Shown piece after piece: positions 37,074-48,240 of a stretch of 64,000 nt of DNA. Every line of letters starts with the position of its first letter. Position 1 is the stretch's first letter. Location: NCBI GenBank assembly GCA_950295325.1, contig OX485803.1, positions 24,986,001-25,050,000 on the forward strand, given 5' to 3'. Under the pieces are notes generated by a model. It worked only from the letters and a program-made list of their open reading frames with translations. It had not been told where the DNA came from and made no database searches. The position numbers and the translations under genes are program-made. The DNA is from Polytrichum commune. Its lineage: Eukaryota; Streptophyta; Polytrichopsida; Polytrichales; Polytrichaceae.

Positions 37074-39640
37074 ATGGTCCAACCTTTTTGGGAAGCTTCA
37101 TCGATTACAGATGCACAAATCATGCAAGTCCTTAAATTCCATTACAGAAGATTCCTAGGCAATTATAGGAAAAAAAACCATGTCCTTAAAATCAACATAT
37201 CCCCAACATGTGACATTTGCCCATCATGTCAAATTGATACATGTCTCCACCTCATATCTTGTTGCACAAACAAACACATAAATAACCTCCTCACCAACCA
37301 ACATAATAAAGCAACACACGCACTAGCAAATACATTACTAGCCCACTCCATAACAAGGTGTTTCACATTAATTAACGCTGGCAAAACTAAAGATACCTTA
37401 CCTACCTGGCTATTCCCATGCACATGCTACTTACCAATATGCAAATACTCTACACATTTCAAACCAGACATAGTATGTATCCTATGAGCATGTGATGCTA
37501 TTTTTTGTTTTTTTTAAATTAAGTAAGATTTCAATGTAAACATGCATGTATATGAACTAGAAACTTCAAATGAGTAAGTATGAACATGCTATAGACATGA
37601 GATATCAAGATGTAAGAAGTGACAGGACTATAGCTTGTAAGAGACACATGATTAAGTTAGGATGGATATGTGCCCATTAAAATGATATATAGGAAGGGGG
37701 CAAAGAGTAGAAGAGAGGAGAGAAAGAAAATTGAATATATATAGTTTTTGAGCCCAAGGAGGGTTTTTTTTTTTTTTTTTTTTGTGATCAGGCTATGGCC
37801 TCACACATTGGATAAGATCATGGATTGATTTTTGTTGAGTTTCTATACACCCTCATTGGGATTACTAGAAGTTGCATTTTTTCTAAAGTAAATTGCGGAG
37901 ATCATTGTCTTCGTAACATTTTTGTCTTGATCCATAGGACTAATTGGAAGGCAAGTAAGGATATTTATTTTGTCACTAAGACTTTTGTCTATGAAGTGAT
38001 CGGCATAAGTTGTGAGTCTGTAACTGTGAGATGATAATACTTACTAGATGAGTTTTGTGCTCTTATGCAATTGTATACAAGACATTGAAGTTATTCAATC
38101 TATGGTCTGAGGTAACTTCGATTTGGATAAGTATAAATCATTATAATATTATGTTGAAACTATTGCCTCTCACCTATTGTACGTAAATGATTCCTACAAC
38201 TAAGTATTGACGATTGCCTTCAAAACCTCTAGAATGGAATTACATGGATAAAGACTCAATGTTTTCATAATCTTTTCCTTAAAGTGAAATCAATCGAGAA
38301 TGGTTGTTTGAGAATAGTACACAAAATTAATTAGGAAGAGATAGATTGTCTTGACTCTATAAAAGAGTGCGATTCCAAAATGTTATTTAAATTGATGAAG
38401 TTCATTTAAGTCTTTCATTGATGTTCTAAGAAGAATGACTTAATCCAAAATTGTATTGATGATGAGGAAGGCCATAGTCTCAGTGTATTTATAAACCATT
38501 AATAACAAAGGCTATATGTCATCGTAGTATATTGCTATGGAATGTCTGTTGCAAAGAAGTTTAGGAGGAATTTGTTTTTTGAAAGACTATTTCCAAAAAT
38601 TTGTTGCGAGAGCTCAAGAGTCATTGAAGACCATAAATTGGTAAGCTCTCCTTATTATCAAAGTACTTACAACCTGAAATAGTATAAAATCGAATTAGCA
38701 TAAGGTGCTAGACCATCGCCTGAAGTTTTCTTACCTGACAAAATAATCAAGGATGGATAAAGACCATAGTCTGACGGCATGATTACATTAAGGATTAACA
38801 AGGAATAACGGATATTCATGAGAAAAGCATTTTACTAACTTCTCGAGTTACCCTAAAAAGAATAATTAATTGAAGATTATTGCCTATACCAAAATGCCCT
38901 TGGCTTTGGTAATCAAGACTCAAATGGAATATTTTTGCAAGACTATTGCCGATGGTTGTGCATATGCTTGCACACATCACTTGGTCTTAATAAAATGAAC
39001 TTACTGCCAGAGTATTCCCAAAATAAATAGTGTGAGTTAAGTGATTGTCACAATTGTATGTACTGCGACTAAAGTGATTTTATCATCTTCATGCCAAAAT
39101 GGATCAATGATACACATAACACATAGAATTACTTGAAATGTTCTTGTAATTGTCCTAATAAAACTTATATGTGACACCTAGATGTTATACAAATCACCTT
39201 TTAAGTCTTCCTTGAGTGTTTCACTGGTTTTTGTCGTATCCAAAAAGCTAACATAGCCCAATCAATAGTCAAACCACCCTTCGCCCCAAACCTGAACTTC
39301 AAAGTACAAGTATTCGAATTTACATACTACAATGACAGATTCCCAATGGAAACCACCACCATAAAATTTGACAAATACACCATACTACAACCATTACTAA
39401 CCCAAGTAGGAAGGATAGTACTCCCACCCATCACCATCACCATCACCATAGGAATCGGAGGAACCATACATTATACAACCATTAAACACCAACAAGACCT
39501 CCACATCTGCACCTCTAAAATAAGGAAGCTAATGGAGACATTCTCACAAATAGCCATCAAATCCCTTACCCACATTACCCTAAACAAACGAAAACTAGAG
39601 AAGAACCAAGCCCCGATACCATTGGAATAACACGGTTATT
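37074..39640 (+). pseudogene. CCHC finger plus restriction-like endonuclease (RLE), split by an insertion
   Basis: The open frame 37074-37487 carries 'CPSCQIDTCLHLISCC', a C-x2-C-x6-H-x3-C finger, and ends 'KPDIVCIL' followed by a stop. 'KPDI' after such a finger is the first half of the PD-(D/E)xK nuclease of RLE-type LINEs (R2, CRE, Dualen-like clades; established knowledge). The second half appears to resume at 39230-39630, where the frame reads 'FEFTYYNDRF', 'KFDKYTIL', 'GRIVLPP', 'IGIGGTI', matching the E/D, K-KY and 'G.rG' landmarks of that fold. Both pieces share the same C/A-rich, G-poor codon use, unlike the 1.7 kb between them. Inferred, not searched. Confidence 0.5.
37490..39225. 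other. Insertion of different composition within the LINE
   Basis: This T-rich stretch interrupts the two halves of the LINE nuclease. It begins with T runs, has a run of about 21 T at 37767-37787, and contains words recurring in variant form ('gacta.tg.c', 'tatggc.t', 'gac.atag'). No protein domain, matching terminal repeats or clear TSD were found, so its class is unknown. Confidence 0.45.
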
Positions 39641-39784
39641 TATAAGCACAATAACTCTACCCAACAATCCACCTTAGGAACTAAACCACTCCTGCCCATA
39701 CCCTCACAAGCATGGGTTGAGAGATGGCGAATGGACAACACACGTCAATGTAAAAACAATGATGTTCCTTTTATTTTATTATTA

Positions 39785-39990
39785 AAGAAACAAAAATGTA
39801 TATGTATTAATCACATGCTAGAAAATGGACTCATGTATTTATATAAAGCTTTTTAGTTTAATGTGATATATGCTTGTACTACATATACAAGATATAAATC
39901 AAGATTTTAAACACGCCTTTATTACATATGAAATCCACTTTCACTTTCCAATGAGAAAGTTATTTTACATTTGTTCATCCATAGCATGTA
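39785..39990 (+). repeat. Dispersed repeat R2, right part of interrupted copy
   Basis: Homologous to the right part of 11040-11345: 'ctagaaaatggactcatg', 'tttattacatat', 'cactttccaatgaga', 'catag.atgtaact'. Confidence 0.65.
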
Positions 39991-40384
39991 ACTCATAGGT
40001 TGCATCAAACAAATAAAGACAAAAGCATAAAAACTTAACCACAATATGGAGAGCAAACTCAAGGGAGCCCATGAGCTCTTTAAAAGCCTCCAGTTTTTAA
40101 ACACCTAGAACCCCAAATGCAAAGCCTAACAAGAATGGAGATGGTAGTCATTGAGGAATATCGCCACATGCCAACGATGGATGAATACGTGAATTGGATG
40201 AAACCAACACACCGTATCGTCAGGTTTTTCTCCAACCCTTAGGGCCCCTTTTTGTACATCTACCTCCCAAGGGTTGGACCCTTCATATGAACTAAGCATC
40301 GTGCATTCATTCATGCGGACCCCGAGAATATAATCATGGATGCCGCAACTAGTGTAGATTCAGACTTGAGTTACACATTTTGAA
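39991..40384. other. Intergenic DNA, no gene recognised
   Basis: Short frames on the minus strand (for example 40126-40314) lack any recognisable domain. Confidence 0.4.
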
Positions 40385-40790
40385 GGAGACAAATGAGGGC
40401 CACTTCACAGCATGAGACACTAAGGGCCCATACCTAATTCACTTCAAGCACTCTCATTGGTGATAAAGGCGGAGCCGGTCCAACTTTCACACTATGCTCA
40501 AGGGACTAATGGAGTATGTGAATGCAAGATGGATGTAAAGTCTACATGGACACCTACATGGCATCAAATGGACCATGTTTCATGATCACGTGGAATGTTT
40601 TCAAAAACCACCTCTTGGCACTAACACTAACCCGGGAGACCATGGCCCTCTGAAATCTCACAACCATTCATTTATTATATTTTATCATGTGTGAAGACTC
40701 ACATGATATAGCATTAAAATTCATTGAAATAGCATTGGGTTGAGGATTTGATCACATATGACTTCACACTACATGATTTTGGAAGTGTCT
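40385..40790 (+). repeat. Dispersed repeat R4, copy 2
   Basis: Direct copy of 28505-28900, a few percent to perhaps 15 percent diverged by eye. Confidence 0.8.
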
Positions 40791-41147
40791 GGGGATGGCC
40801 CTTGGACACTTCCTTTGGGCTCTCAGAAATTCATGGTCACGTCCGAGAAGTGGCTTGATACTACAACTAGGGTGTTGATATGTAGGTTCAAAATTGAAGG
40901 TAAGTGAATCTAATTTGGTTACTCATCTCAAGTGAACACCTATATTTGAAATTGTTTGTGGTTAGGTTGGATCTAAGAACCGCCACTTGTAAAACATGCA
41001 ATTAAAAGACATCAAAGTGGTCCGATTTTTCTAACTACTAAAATTGTTTATAAAGTAAAGCAAATGAAACCATGGGTTTAGCCCCAAACCTTGAATTTAT
41101 GAAAACTAACACAAAGTCACCCAATTTTTCTTGATGTTTAAATTACC
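40791..41147. other. Intergenic DNA, nothing recognised
   Basis: AT-rich and featureless to inspection. Confidence 0.4.
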
Positions 41148-41404
41148 ATCACTATATTCGTTAATTTGAGACTTTCTCTTGTCTCAAATTAATATATGGA
41201 CCACAACAACATGGTCTAATGTTTGGGTCGTCCTACCTAAACCATCTTGATATGAGTTCTTAATTGGGTTCTTGATATGAACACCCGCTTCAAAGTATTT
41301 GCATCTTACAACATTCTCCAATATCTATGTGATTTTATCCATGTTCTTATATTTGTAACTGTCTCAAAATGCCGAAAAAGTCCCAAATTAACGAATATAG
41401 TGAT
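41148..41404. mobile_element. MITE-like element with 28 bp inverted ends
   Basis: ATCACTATATTCGTTAATTT plus 'GAGACTTT' (41148-41175) is inverted at 41377-41404 with one mismatch. The 257 bp unit ends 11 bp before the 5' end of element A. No clear TSD was found. Confidence 0.7.
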
Positions 41405-41415
41405 AAAGAGTAGAG

Positions 41416-41752
41416 TGTCACGGTATGCGGCGTTGACGGCCGCACCTTATCTGTTGGGTTTCATCCATCTAGATTTAGATGGATGAATCTTAGTTGTGGA
41501 GAGGAAGACTCCTAAGTGAGGAGCCTCCTCCTAGGCTTGGCATTCTTGCCAAGTCAAGTCTTGTGAGTGAGTCTGTGGAGAGAGCTTGTGTGAGGTGAAA
41601 ATTGAATGTGTTTTCAATAAATCTTGAGTTCTTCTTTCATTTCTTACACTCTTGGATTCTCCCATGGTGGAATGAGAGATAGCTTGACTCATTGTGTACA
41701 TTTGAAGAGAAATTTAAGCTCTTATGAGTGTTTGACTCTCTTCCTTATCACT
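41416..41752 (+). repeat. Terminal repeat X at the 5' end of element A
   Basis: The same sequence recurs at 50269-50602 near the 3' end of A and, interrupted, from 54442 at the 5' end of element B. All three start exactly at TGTCACGGTATGCGG. It holds three short hairpins (CCATCTA/TAGATGG, CTCCT/AGGAG, CTTGGCA/TGCCAAG) and an AATAAA at 41616-41621, as expected for a region containing the polyadenylation site. Homology with the 3' copy ends near 'ttccttat'. Confidence 0.88.
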
Positions 41753-43147
41753 TGGCAAAAATGTGTATGATTCCTTCTTTTCTCTTCAAATCTTGAGCTA
41801 TAACACTCAAGAAAGAGTGTGAGGACAAGTGGTGGCGGGATTGTGGAGTGGAAAACGACAAACATCACGGATTAGCGGAGCAACAAGAAGAGAGAGGTGT
41901 GCTTGTAAAGTTTACACATCACTTTGAATTGTGGTGAAAAATCTCTAAATACTACATGAAATTTCTTATCATGAGTTGCTCACAAGCATGAATTTGTGAA
42001 GTGGAAGGTGTAGGAGCATTGTTGATCCTCAAAATGGATCAAATTTTTAAGGAATTTATAAATAAATAATAAATAAATAAATAAAATGAGAGGGAGGCAA
42101 CCTGCCTCCCTCTGCAGTCGGCCCCTGGCCAGCAGGCTGCTGCTTCCTGCCAATGGTGCAGGCTTAAGGCCCACATTTTGATGATAGGCAAGGATTTTGG
42201 GCATAATCGGTTGAGACCCGGGTGTTTGTAAGTCCAACCGGTTACATATTAACAATCATTTTTAAAATTTTAATTTTAATTAATTCATGCATTAATGAAT
42301 TGAAAACCAAATTTTTTAAAATTAAATTAAAATTTTTTTTCTTATGTTTCCTTTCAATTTCGAATCTTTTCTTTTCTCTCTAAGGGTTAATATCTTGGGA
42401 ATTGAGAAAGACGGATTTTGACAAAAACTTTGTTTTCATTAATCAAGAACACAAAGAAGAAACCCAAAGCTCTTATGAAATATTAAAATACTTGGAATTT
42501 ATTTTAAGGGTTGTGTTGCACGAAATTTCCAAGGGGATGCCATTGGAGATTGGGTGGCATGTGGAATTTCCATTCGGCCTAAAATAAATTATTATTAGGG
42601 TCGAATTGTATTTATCAACACATATTCCTGACATTGTTGTAAGAAGGGATTCTTAGGTAGTAATGGGGAGATGAGAGATGTGCATAGGTATCATTTTTTT
42701 TTCATGGCAATAGGAAGCCCTCATTTTTTACCCCCAACTGCAGGCGGGTGCCAGTTGGTTGCGGTAGCTTTCAATTTCTGCTTAAGTGTTGTTTTGGGGA
42801 AGAAGATCCAATGTTATTATTGCATTATTCCTTGTATTTTGTTGTGGTATCTTCCCGTATGGCAGACTGTAGTATTGGAGTGTTCCAGTAATACCCTATT
42901 TTGTGTTGTCCTAGATTGTTATAGGATATTGTGGGGGCGAGGTCGGAGTATTGACCGACGGAACCCTTGTGTATGCACCAAGTGGGCGGTGTTTGTATTC
43001 CCTTATGGTGAGGCTGGATTGATAACCAACAGATCATAAATTTGGTGGTGTTTGCAGGTACATGTTGTCTTTCACCTTTTGACCCTTCATCTTGATACTA
43101 CATTAGTTTAGGTTGTTGGGTCCAGTGATCGAACCCATTGCGGGTTT
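41753..43147 (+). other. Element A untranslated leader
   Basis: A 1.4 kb leader is shared with element B (57478-58877) from 'cgacaaacatc.cggattag' to the Gag start. It contains an AAAT-type run, a conserved hairpin GAGGGAGGC/GCCTCCCTC near 42092-42113, and a block near 42195-42245 ('cggttgagaccc', 'aagtccaaccggttacat') also found near 24480. No convincing tRNA primer-binding site could be picked. Confidence 0.7.
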
Positions 43148-44700
43148 ATGGTTACAACTCGGAGCCAACATTATCGATCTCCGTCTCCGGCATCATCGGA
43201 AGGTCAATCCTCGGACCTCTTGGGCGTTGAACCAGTGATAGCACCCAACGAGGCTTTTCAACCTACTTCGGTGTGGGGGACTGCCACTCGGTCTCACGTC
43301 CTTTGTGTAGGATTCTTTGACGAGATGGAGGAAGACACGCGAGGCGGCATCCGGGATTGATTTTCCGGTCGAGCGGGGACTATTTCCCTACAAGATTAGA
43401 AAATTTGGTTTAGGACATGGATGAGGGAGAAACGTCAACGCAATACCAGTTTTAATTGTTAGTATACGTTCGAGGTACTGCCTCAACATTTAGAGCACGA
43501 GGCTCTCCAGACTTATGAGCAATGGACGAAGGCTCATTGGATGAAGCTGCGTCATGTCAAGTGGTACTGGAAGACTCGAGTTGAGTTGGTATCTGCATTG
43601 AAGGAAGGCGCAACTTCCAATTTGATGGCCGTTCCTGAGGTTAAGTCGGAGGTATCGGAGGGAGTATATGTGGTGAATGTGGACGGTGTTTCTCCTAGTG
43701 AACCCAAGGATAAGGGTTTTGCTCCCGCTGCGGCGAGTACGTCTAGTCCAATTCTTCCACTTTCTCGTTATGCCCAGGCTACACAGGCGGTATTAGCCTC
43801 TTTAGGGGCTCCGCTTTATTTTGATCATTTGCAGGAATTCCAATTCCATTTGGAGGAAGAATATGGAGGTTTCCGCCGAGATCAGATGCAGAGGATCCAT
43901 GACTTTTGACGGGAGAAAGAGGATACACCTTGTACCATGTACACGAGGTTGGCGAGGTTTGCTAGAGAATCTGGAGGTGTTTTTCGCAGAGAGCCAGTTG
44001 GTGAAGATTTTTTTGTCAGATTGACAAACACCTTATTGACTTGGCGTTGTCCATGATCATCATGGATTATGGTGCCCGGGTGACACTTGCGGAGGCTTTC
44101 ACCATTGTTGAGTAGTGTGATCGTGCCTTGTGTCAGCACGACGTCACTGAGTTAATATCCATGCTAGTGGATTATAGCAAATCCCGGAAGGTTTCAGTTG
44201 CGACTGCAGGATTGGCGGAGACAGAGGTGGACAAGACCTTGTATTGTTGGTCTTGTGGGCAGGCCAGCCACGCTAAGAAGGATTGTCCTTCCAAGCAAAG
44301 GCAAACCCAGACCGTAGGTAATCTGAAGCGGAAACCATTTGTTCCCATGAAGGATTCAACGAAGGGGGTGGATAAACATTACCCAAGCAGTTGACGTGTT
44401 CCCATTGTGGGCGGAACAATCACATGGTGGAGAGCTGCTTCGCTCTCCAATCAGAGAAACGTCATTCTTCCGATTGGGAAAAGACGTTGGAGGCGAAGAT
44501 TGAAGCATTGGAGGAGAGGTTCAAAAGTTTGGCGTCATCCGGCCAAATCTTGGACTCACCGTCCTCCTCCGCCGCTAAAGCTAGTTCTTCCACTCCGGAT
44601 TATTATATGTTCGGAGCCTCGGGGGAAATGGTGAGTTCCGCAGCAGTGACACAGGCTCAATCCGTGTTACGAGCCACGCCCTCAACCACAATGGAGTCTG
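43148..44700 (+). pseudogene. Gag of element A (broken)
   Basis: Collinear with the intact Gag frame of element B. It starts MVTTRSQHYRSPSP at 43148 and stops at 43358. The frame reopens at 43541 and at 44128, and includes a CCHC knuckle 'CWSCGQASHAKKDC' near 44261 and a second, 'CSHCGRNNHMVESC', near 44397, which bind nucleic acid in retroviral-type Gag. In this copy the reading frame passes from the second knuckle to the protease-proximal region without a shift, suggesting one Gag-Pol frame in the ancestor. At least four stops or frameshifts are visible. Confidence 0.85.
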
Positions 44701-45900
44701 TGAATAACTTACGAGCTCGGGACAATGGTCCCGCGGATCAAATTGGCCAGTCCCGTCTGCCATTATCTTTTGGATTAACGGATGTTGTCCAATCTGTCAG
44801 TGGTCGTCATTCGAGCTTGGAGGCTTCGAATCCGGCGACTGGCGTGGTGTACACTTTGGCATCCAAAGTGTTGCATACCCCTTTGTTCACGGCAATGGAG
44901 TGGTTGTCGCCATAGTTCTAATCTGCTAAGGTTTTGCACTTAGCGGTTAGGATTTTGGAAGGGAAGGCATCCTCACCTTCTTTGACCGTGGCCCAAGCCA
45001 CCACGGACATCTCTGCTTCTGAAGATCTCAAGGAAGTGGCCAAACAGCGAGCGAGACTTGCCGCAGAGACCATTGCGTCTTCTGACGCACACACCTCAGA
45101 TTACAGGGGACTGACCACGTCTTATGACTCACCAGAATCCGCGGGAGCAACTTATCTGTCTGATGTAGCTGCTAGACCTGCTCGCAGGCGCCGCGGCATT
45201 CAACTTGGCGTCGTGCGTATGGTGAATGATACCGGCATTTTGGTGGTCAGTCGGACTGGGGGCAATGTCACTCGGGTTGCTCCCCGTTGCGTGGTGATGG
45301 ATTCAGGGCACAACCGGTTATGATCAGTAAGAGGCTTGCCCATGAGTTGGGGTTGATGGCCAAGGATTTGGCTCTTTGCCCATTCACCATTGTCACATCC
45401 ATTGGTCACGTGGAGCAGGCTACAGGTTATACGCGGGAGCCATTACATCTTAGCTTTCGAATGAAACCTGGAGATACACCCGCACCTCTTCTTCTTAGGT
45501 GTGTGGTAACGGATGCGACCAACTATGACATTTTAGTTGGTCAGCAAGCACTTTACCCTTTTGGTTTTGGTTTGGACAACTGGACTGAGGTGGCGTGGAT
45601 CCGACCAGGTTGGTCGGCTGGGGATGGCCGCAGGAAACTTATTCTTGTGGCATTCGCGGCGGCCGCGACCATAGCACCATTATCCATGGTTTTTGGATGT
45701 GGTGCTATTGTGAACACATTGTCTTATGGTTTCGCATTGTTGGAGGAATCATTGGCATTCATGGGGAGTATATATGATCAACGGGATATGGCACCTAAGG
45801 GTGCATTGGTGCGCCATTCCAAGGATCCCCTTCCCCCTGGCGTGATTCCGCCGAGCTATTCCGGTGATGTGAGGATAATGTCCTCTCTCTCGCCTCTATG
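44700..45900 (+). pseudogene. Protease and linker of element A (broken)
   Basis: The region runs from the post-Gag segment ('PLSFGLTDVVQS', 'HTPLFTAMEWLSP') to an aspartic-protease active site 'CVVMDSG' near 45289-45309, followed by 'ISKRLAHELGLMAKDL' in the next frame. One base is missing right after DSG compared with element B, so the frame breaks at the active site. The conserved linker 'NYDILVGQQALYP' and 'PLSMVFGCGA' follows, leading to the methyltransferase. In retroelements this enzyme cleaves the Gag-Pol polyprotein. Confidence 0.8.
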
Positions 45901-45939
45901 ATACCGGTCATACCTGATAGCCCATCGGCGTTGGCACAC

Positions 45940-46830
45940 CCCATTTTGTGGCGCCCGCGAGACGCGGGAATCACTTTGGTGGAACTGTCACACTCATCAG
46001 TGAGGCCGACTTATGGCACTTGGGTCCAGTGGATATGGTGATTGCGGGATGGCCATGCCAGGGCCATTCACGTGCTGGAGCAGGCCGAGGTCTAGAGGAT
46101 CCCAGGTCTAGTATATTTTCGGACCTCGTCCGCCTCATGCAGAGGTGGTCTTCCCACCAACCTTCCCCTCCAGGGTATATCTTCTAGAGTGTACCTTTGT
46201 TGGGAGACTCTCGGGACAAGGTGTTGGAAGGCAGTCATTATGTTCGTCAACACCTTAGAGATCCTATTTTTGTGGATGCCGCGAGCATTGGTTCTTATGC
46301 CCACCGGCCTCAGTGGATTTAGACCAACCTCGTACCGTCATCTACTTTAGCATTTTCTGCAGTGCCTCCACCTTTTGATTAGAAGGTGGATAACATCTTG
46401 GATCCAAACCAGACCTCTTTGCCGATTGTTCGAGATGATGTACCTTCGTTGGCATTGGTCAATAAAGTGGGGGCACCACGGTGGGCCTTTCCCACGTTTA
46501 TGACGTTTCCACAGTCATTCGCATTCCGCGATCAGGGGCCGGGTATGGTGTGGGATTCTCACACCAAATCATTGGCTAACGAACGGGAGTGGGCCATGGG
46601 ATTCCGCACTGGCACCACCGCAGCTCCTGGCCTTTATGAGGGCCAACGACGCTTCGTGTTGGGCAAAGCCATGGATCTTCATACCATGGTGTGGACTCTT
46701 GGTTTATGCCTTGCATTGCAACGACATCATGGTGACCAGTTGTTGTCTCTGGGGGCAGAGGATTCTGGTCAGGGGATACAACGGTCCATATCCATGGAGG
46801 AAGGAATTGAGGTCATGGTTGGAAAAGCCG
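45940..46830 (+). pseudogene. C5-cytosine DNA methyltransferase domain of element A (motif I deleted)
   Basis: Readable parts are 'LISEADLWHLGPVDMVIAGW' leading into the catalytic 'PCQGHS' (Cys codon 46056-46058, motif IV), 'VPLLGDSRDKVLEG', 'DAASIGSYAHRP' (motif VIII region), then a long C-terminal part absent from element B's visible portion: 'GPGMVWDSHTKSLANE', 'REWAMGF' (motif IX-like) and 'RRFVLGKAMDLHTMVW' (motif X). The first part of the domain, motif I to III, is missing: 'gtggaactg' joins directly to 'tcacactcatcag', a deletion of about 195 bp relative to 61714-61908. The ENV motif is interrupted by a stop near 46185. The domain sits between protease and RT in the polyprotein order. 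The fold is a cytosine methyltransferase by its PCQ, ENV and motif X order. It is inactive here. Confidence 0.85.
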
Positions 46831-47039
46831 AACGAATCTTTCAATTCAAGCAGCAGGTTATGGAGGAACTCCGAATTCAACGGGTTTATACTACTTTGGT
46901 TTTTTCACCTCCGGTGATGGCTTCATCATCACATATTGGTGGTGATGAAGAGGGGATGGACTCTATTGCTAGCACAAAGGTTGGGGGCATGGTTAATACC
47001 CCCCCCCCTCTCATTAGCAGTTAGAGTCCGTGCTAGCAC

Positions 47040-47845
47040 CAGGTGGCTATTTTCTAGTGGAGAAGGAAACCACAAAGTTTGATGATTGGCCATTAGAATT
47101 GGGCCCTCATCTCACTGGTGTTGAGGCATAAGAAATACGAGCATTTATTTGCTCGTACCGTAGGTGTTTTGCCTTTAGCCTTTAAGATCTTGAAGGTTAT
47201 TAAGGAAAACCCATCCACATTCAGTTGGAGGACGACCATCCCATTTTTCGGAGACCTTATAGGCTCAATGTTTCCGAGCGGATTGGCGTTTAGGCTCGTT
47301 GCCGAGAGCTCTTGGCAACAAGGATAATCGAGTTGTCCAACGGGGAGTATATTTGTGCTATGGTTATGCCATCGAAGAAGGACATCTTTGGCAATTGGAT
47401 GGAGAAGCGGATGTACGGGGATTACCCTCCAGTTAACCGGAAAACCAAAACGGACCGGTATCCCATGCCAATTCCGGAGGAGTTGTTCGATGCCCTCGGA
47501 TTTGCTTGAGTCTTTAGCACGTTGGACTTGAGATCCGGCTATCACCGGCTCCCATTATTTATGGGAGACCGGGTGAAGACTACATTCTGGGGAGTTGATC
47601 AGGATGGGAAGGATCAACTGTACCATTGGAAGTTTCTTCCATTTGGCCTCAAGAATGCACATGCTGAGTTTTAAAGAGTGATGGACCAAGTCCTCTCTGG
47701 CTTGCCATTTGCTCGGTGTTACATTGATGATGTGATCATCTTCAGCAGGATACCACATGAGCATGTTAGGCACCTGCAAGTTGTTTTTGAACGCTTATAG
47801 CGGTGGGGATTGCGCTTACACCATGACAAGTGCTTCGACGTCTAG
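47040..47845 (+). pseudogene. Ty3/gypsy reverse transcriptase of element A (broken)
   Basis: After 'FLVEKETTKFDDWPLELGPH' the RT fingers and palm are readable across frames: 'QLEDDHPIFRRPYRL', 'RIIELSNGEYICAMVMPSKK', 'GDYPPVNRKTKTDRYPMPIP', 'FSTLDLRSGYHRLPL' (first catalytic Asp), 'WKFLPFGLKNAHAEF', and the catalytic box YIDD at 47720-47731 followed by 'VIIFS'. Stops and a frameshift near 47330 and 47508 and further stops near 47672 and 47798 make it non-functional. Sequence order and the 'FLPFGL' and 'YIDD' boxes assign it to the Ty3 class rather than copia. Confidence 0.88.
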
Positions 47846-48240
47846 ATGTCTCCAAATCTTTCCAGTTGCATACGGACTGGAGTTCATTGGGCTTGGGAGC
47901 AGTTCTCACTCAGAATGATGACTTTGGCCGGGAGTATGTTGTTGCTTACGCGTCGCTAAGCAACAATACGGTGGAGGCCAATTATTCATCTTATGAGGGA
48001 AAAACATTGGCAGCGGTATGGGCTATTGCCCATTTCCAGCCATATCTTTATGGTCAGCACTTTACTTTGGTGACTGACCATTAGCTGTTACGGTGGCTTA
48101 TGGAGTCGGATAAGCTTACTCGCAAGCTCGCCATGTGGGCTTTGTTGTTCCAGGAGTATGACTTTGAGGTGGTGCACCGTAGTGAGATTACCGTCTTGGA
48201 TGCAGATGGATTCTTACCCAATCCAAGTCCTTTGGATGAG
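47846..48240 (+). pseudogene. RNase H of element A
   Basis: Ty3-type RNase H: 'FQLHTDWSSLGLGAVLTQND' carries the first Asp, 'NYSSYEGKTLAAVWAIAHFQ' the Glu, and 'FTLVTDH' the third acidic residue. A single stop (TAG at 48082-48084) then interrupts 'DH-LLRWL'. The remainder 'RKLAMWALLFQEYDFEVVHR' follows in frame. It degrades the RNA strand during reverse transcription. Only this one break is visible in the domain. Confidence 0.88.

Larger units (their letters stand above)
34817..39784 (+). mobile_element. RLE-type LINE remnant with RNase H, about 5 kb
   Basis: The outer limits come from comparison with the uninterrupted repeat at 11040-11345. The A-rich strings 'GAGAAAAACAAAAT' (34803-34816) and 'AAGAAACAAAAAT' (39785-39797) flank the insertion and look like a diverged LINE target-site duplication. 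The coding strand is very poor in G and rich in C and A. Recognisable parts, all on the plus strand, are an unassigned N-terminal part (34830-36440), RNase H (36456-36770) and a CCHC finger followed by a split restriction-like endonuclease (37074-39640). The RT palm is not seen, so the copy is 5'-truncated. It also carries a foldback MITE and a 1.7 kb insertion. The class is inferred; no search could be run. Confidence 0.5.
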
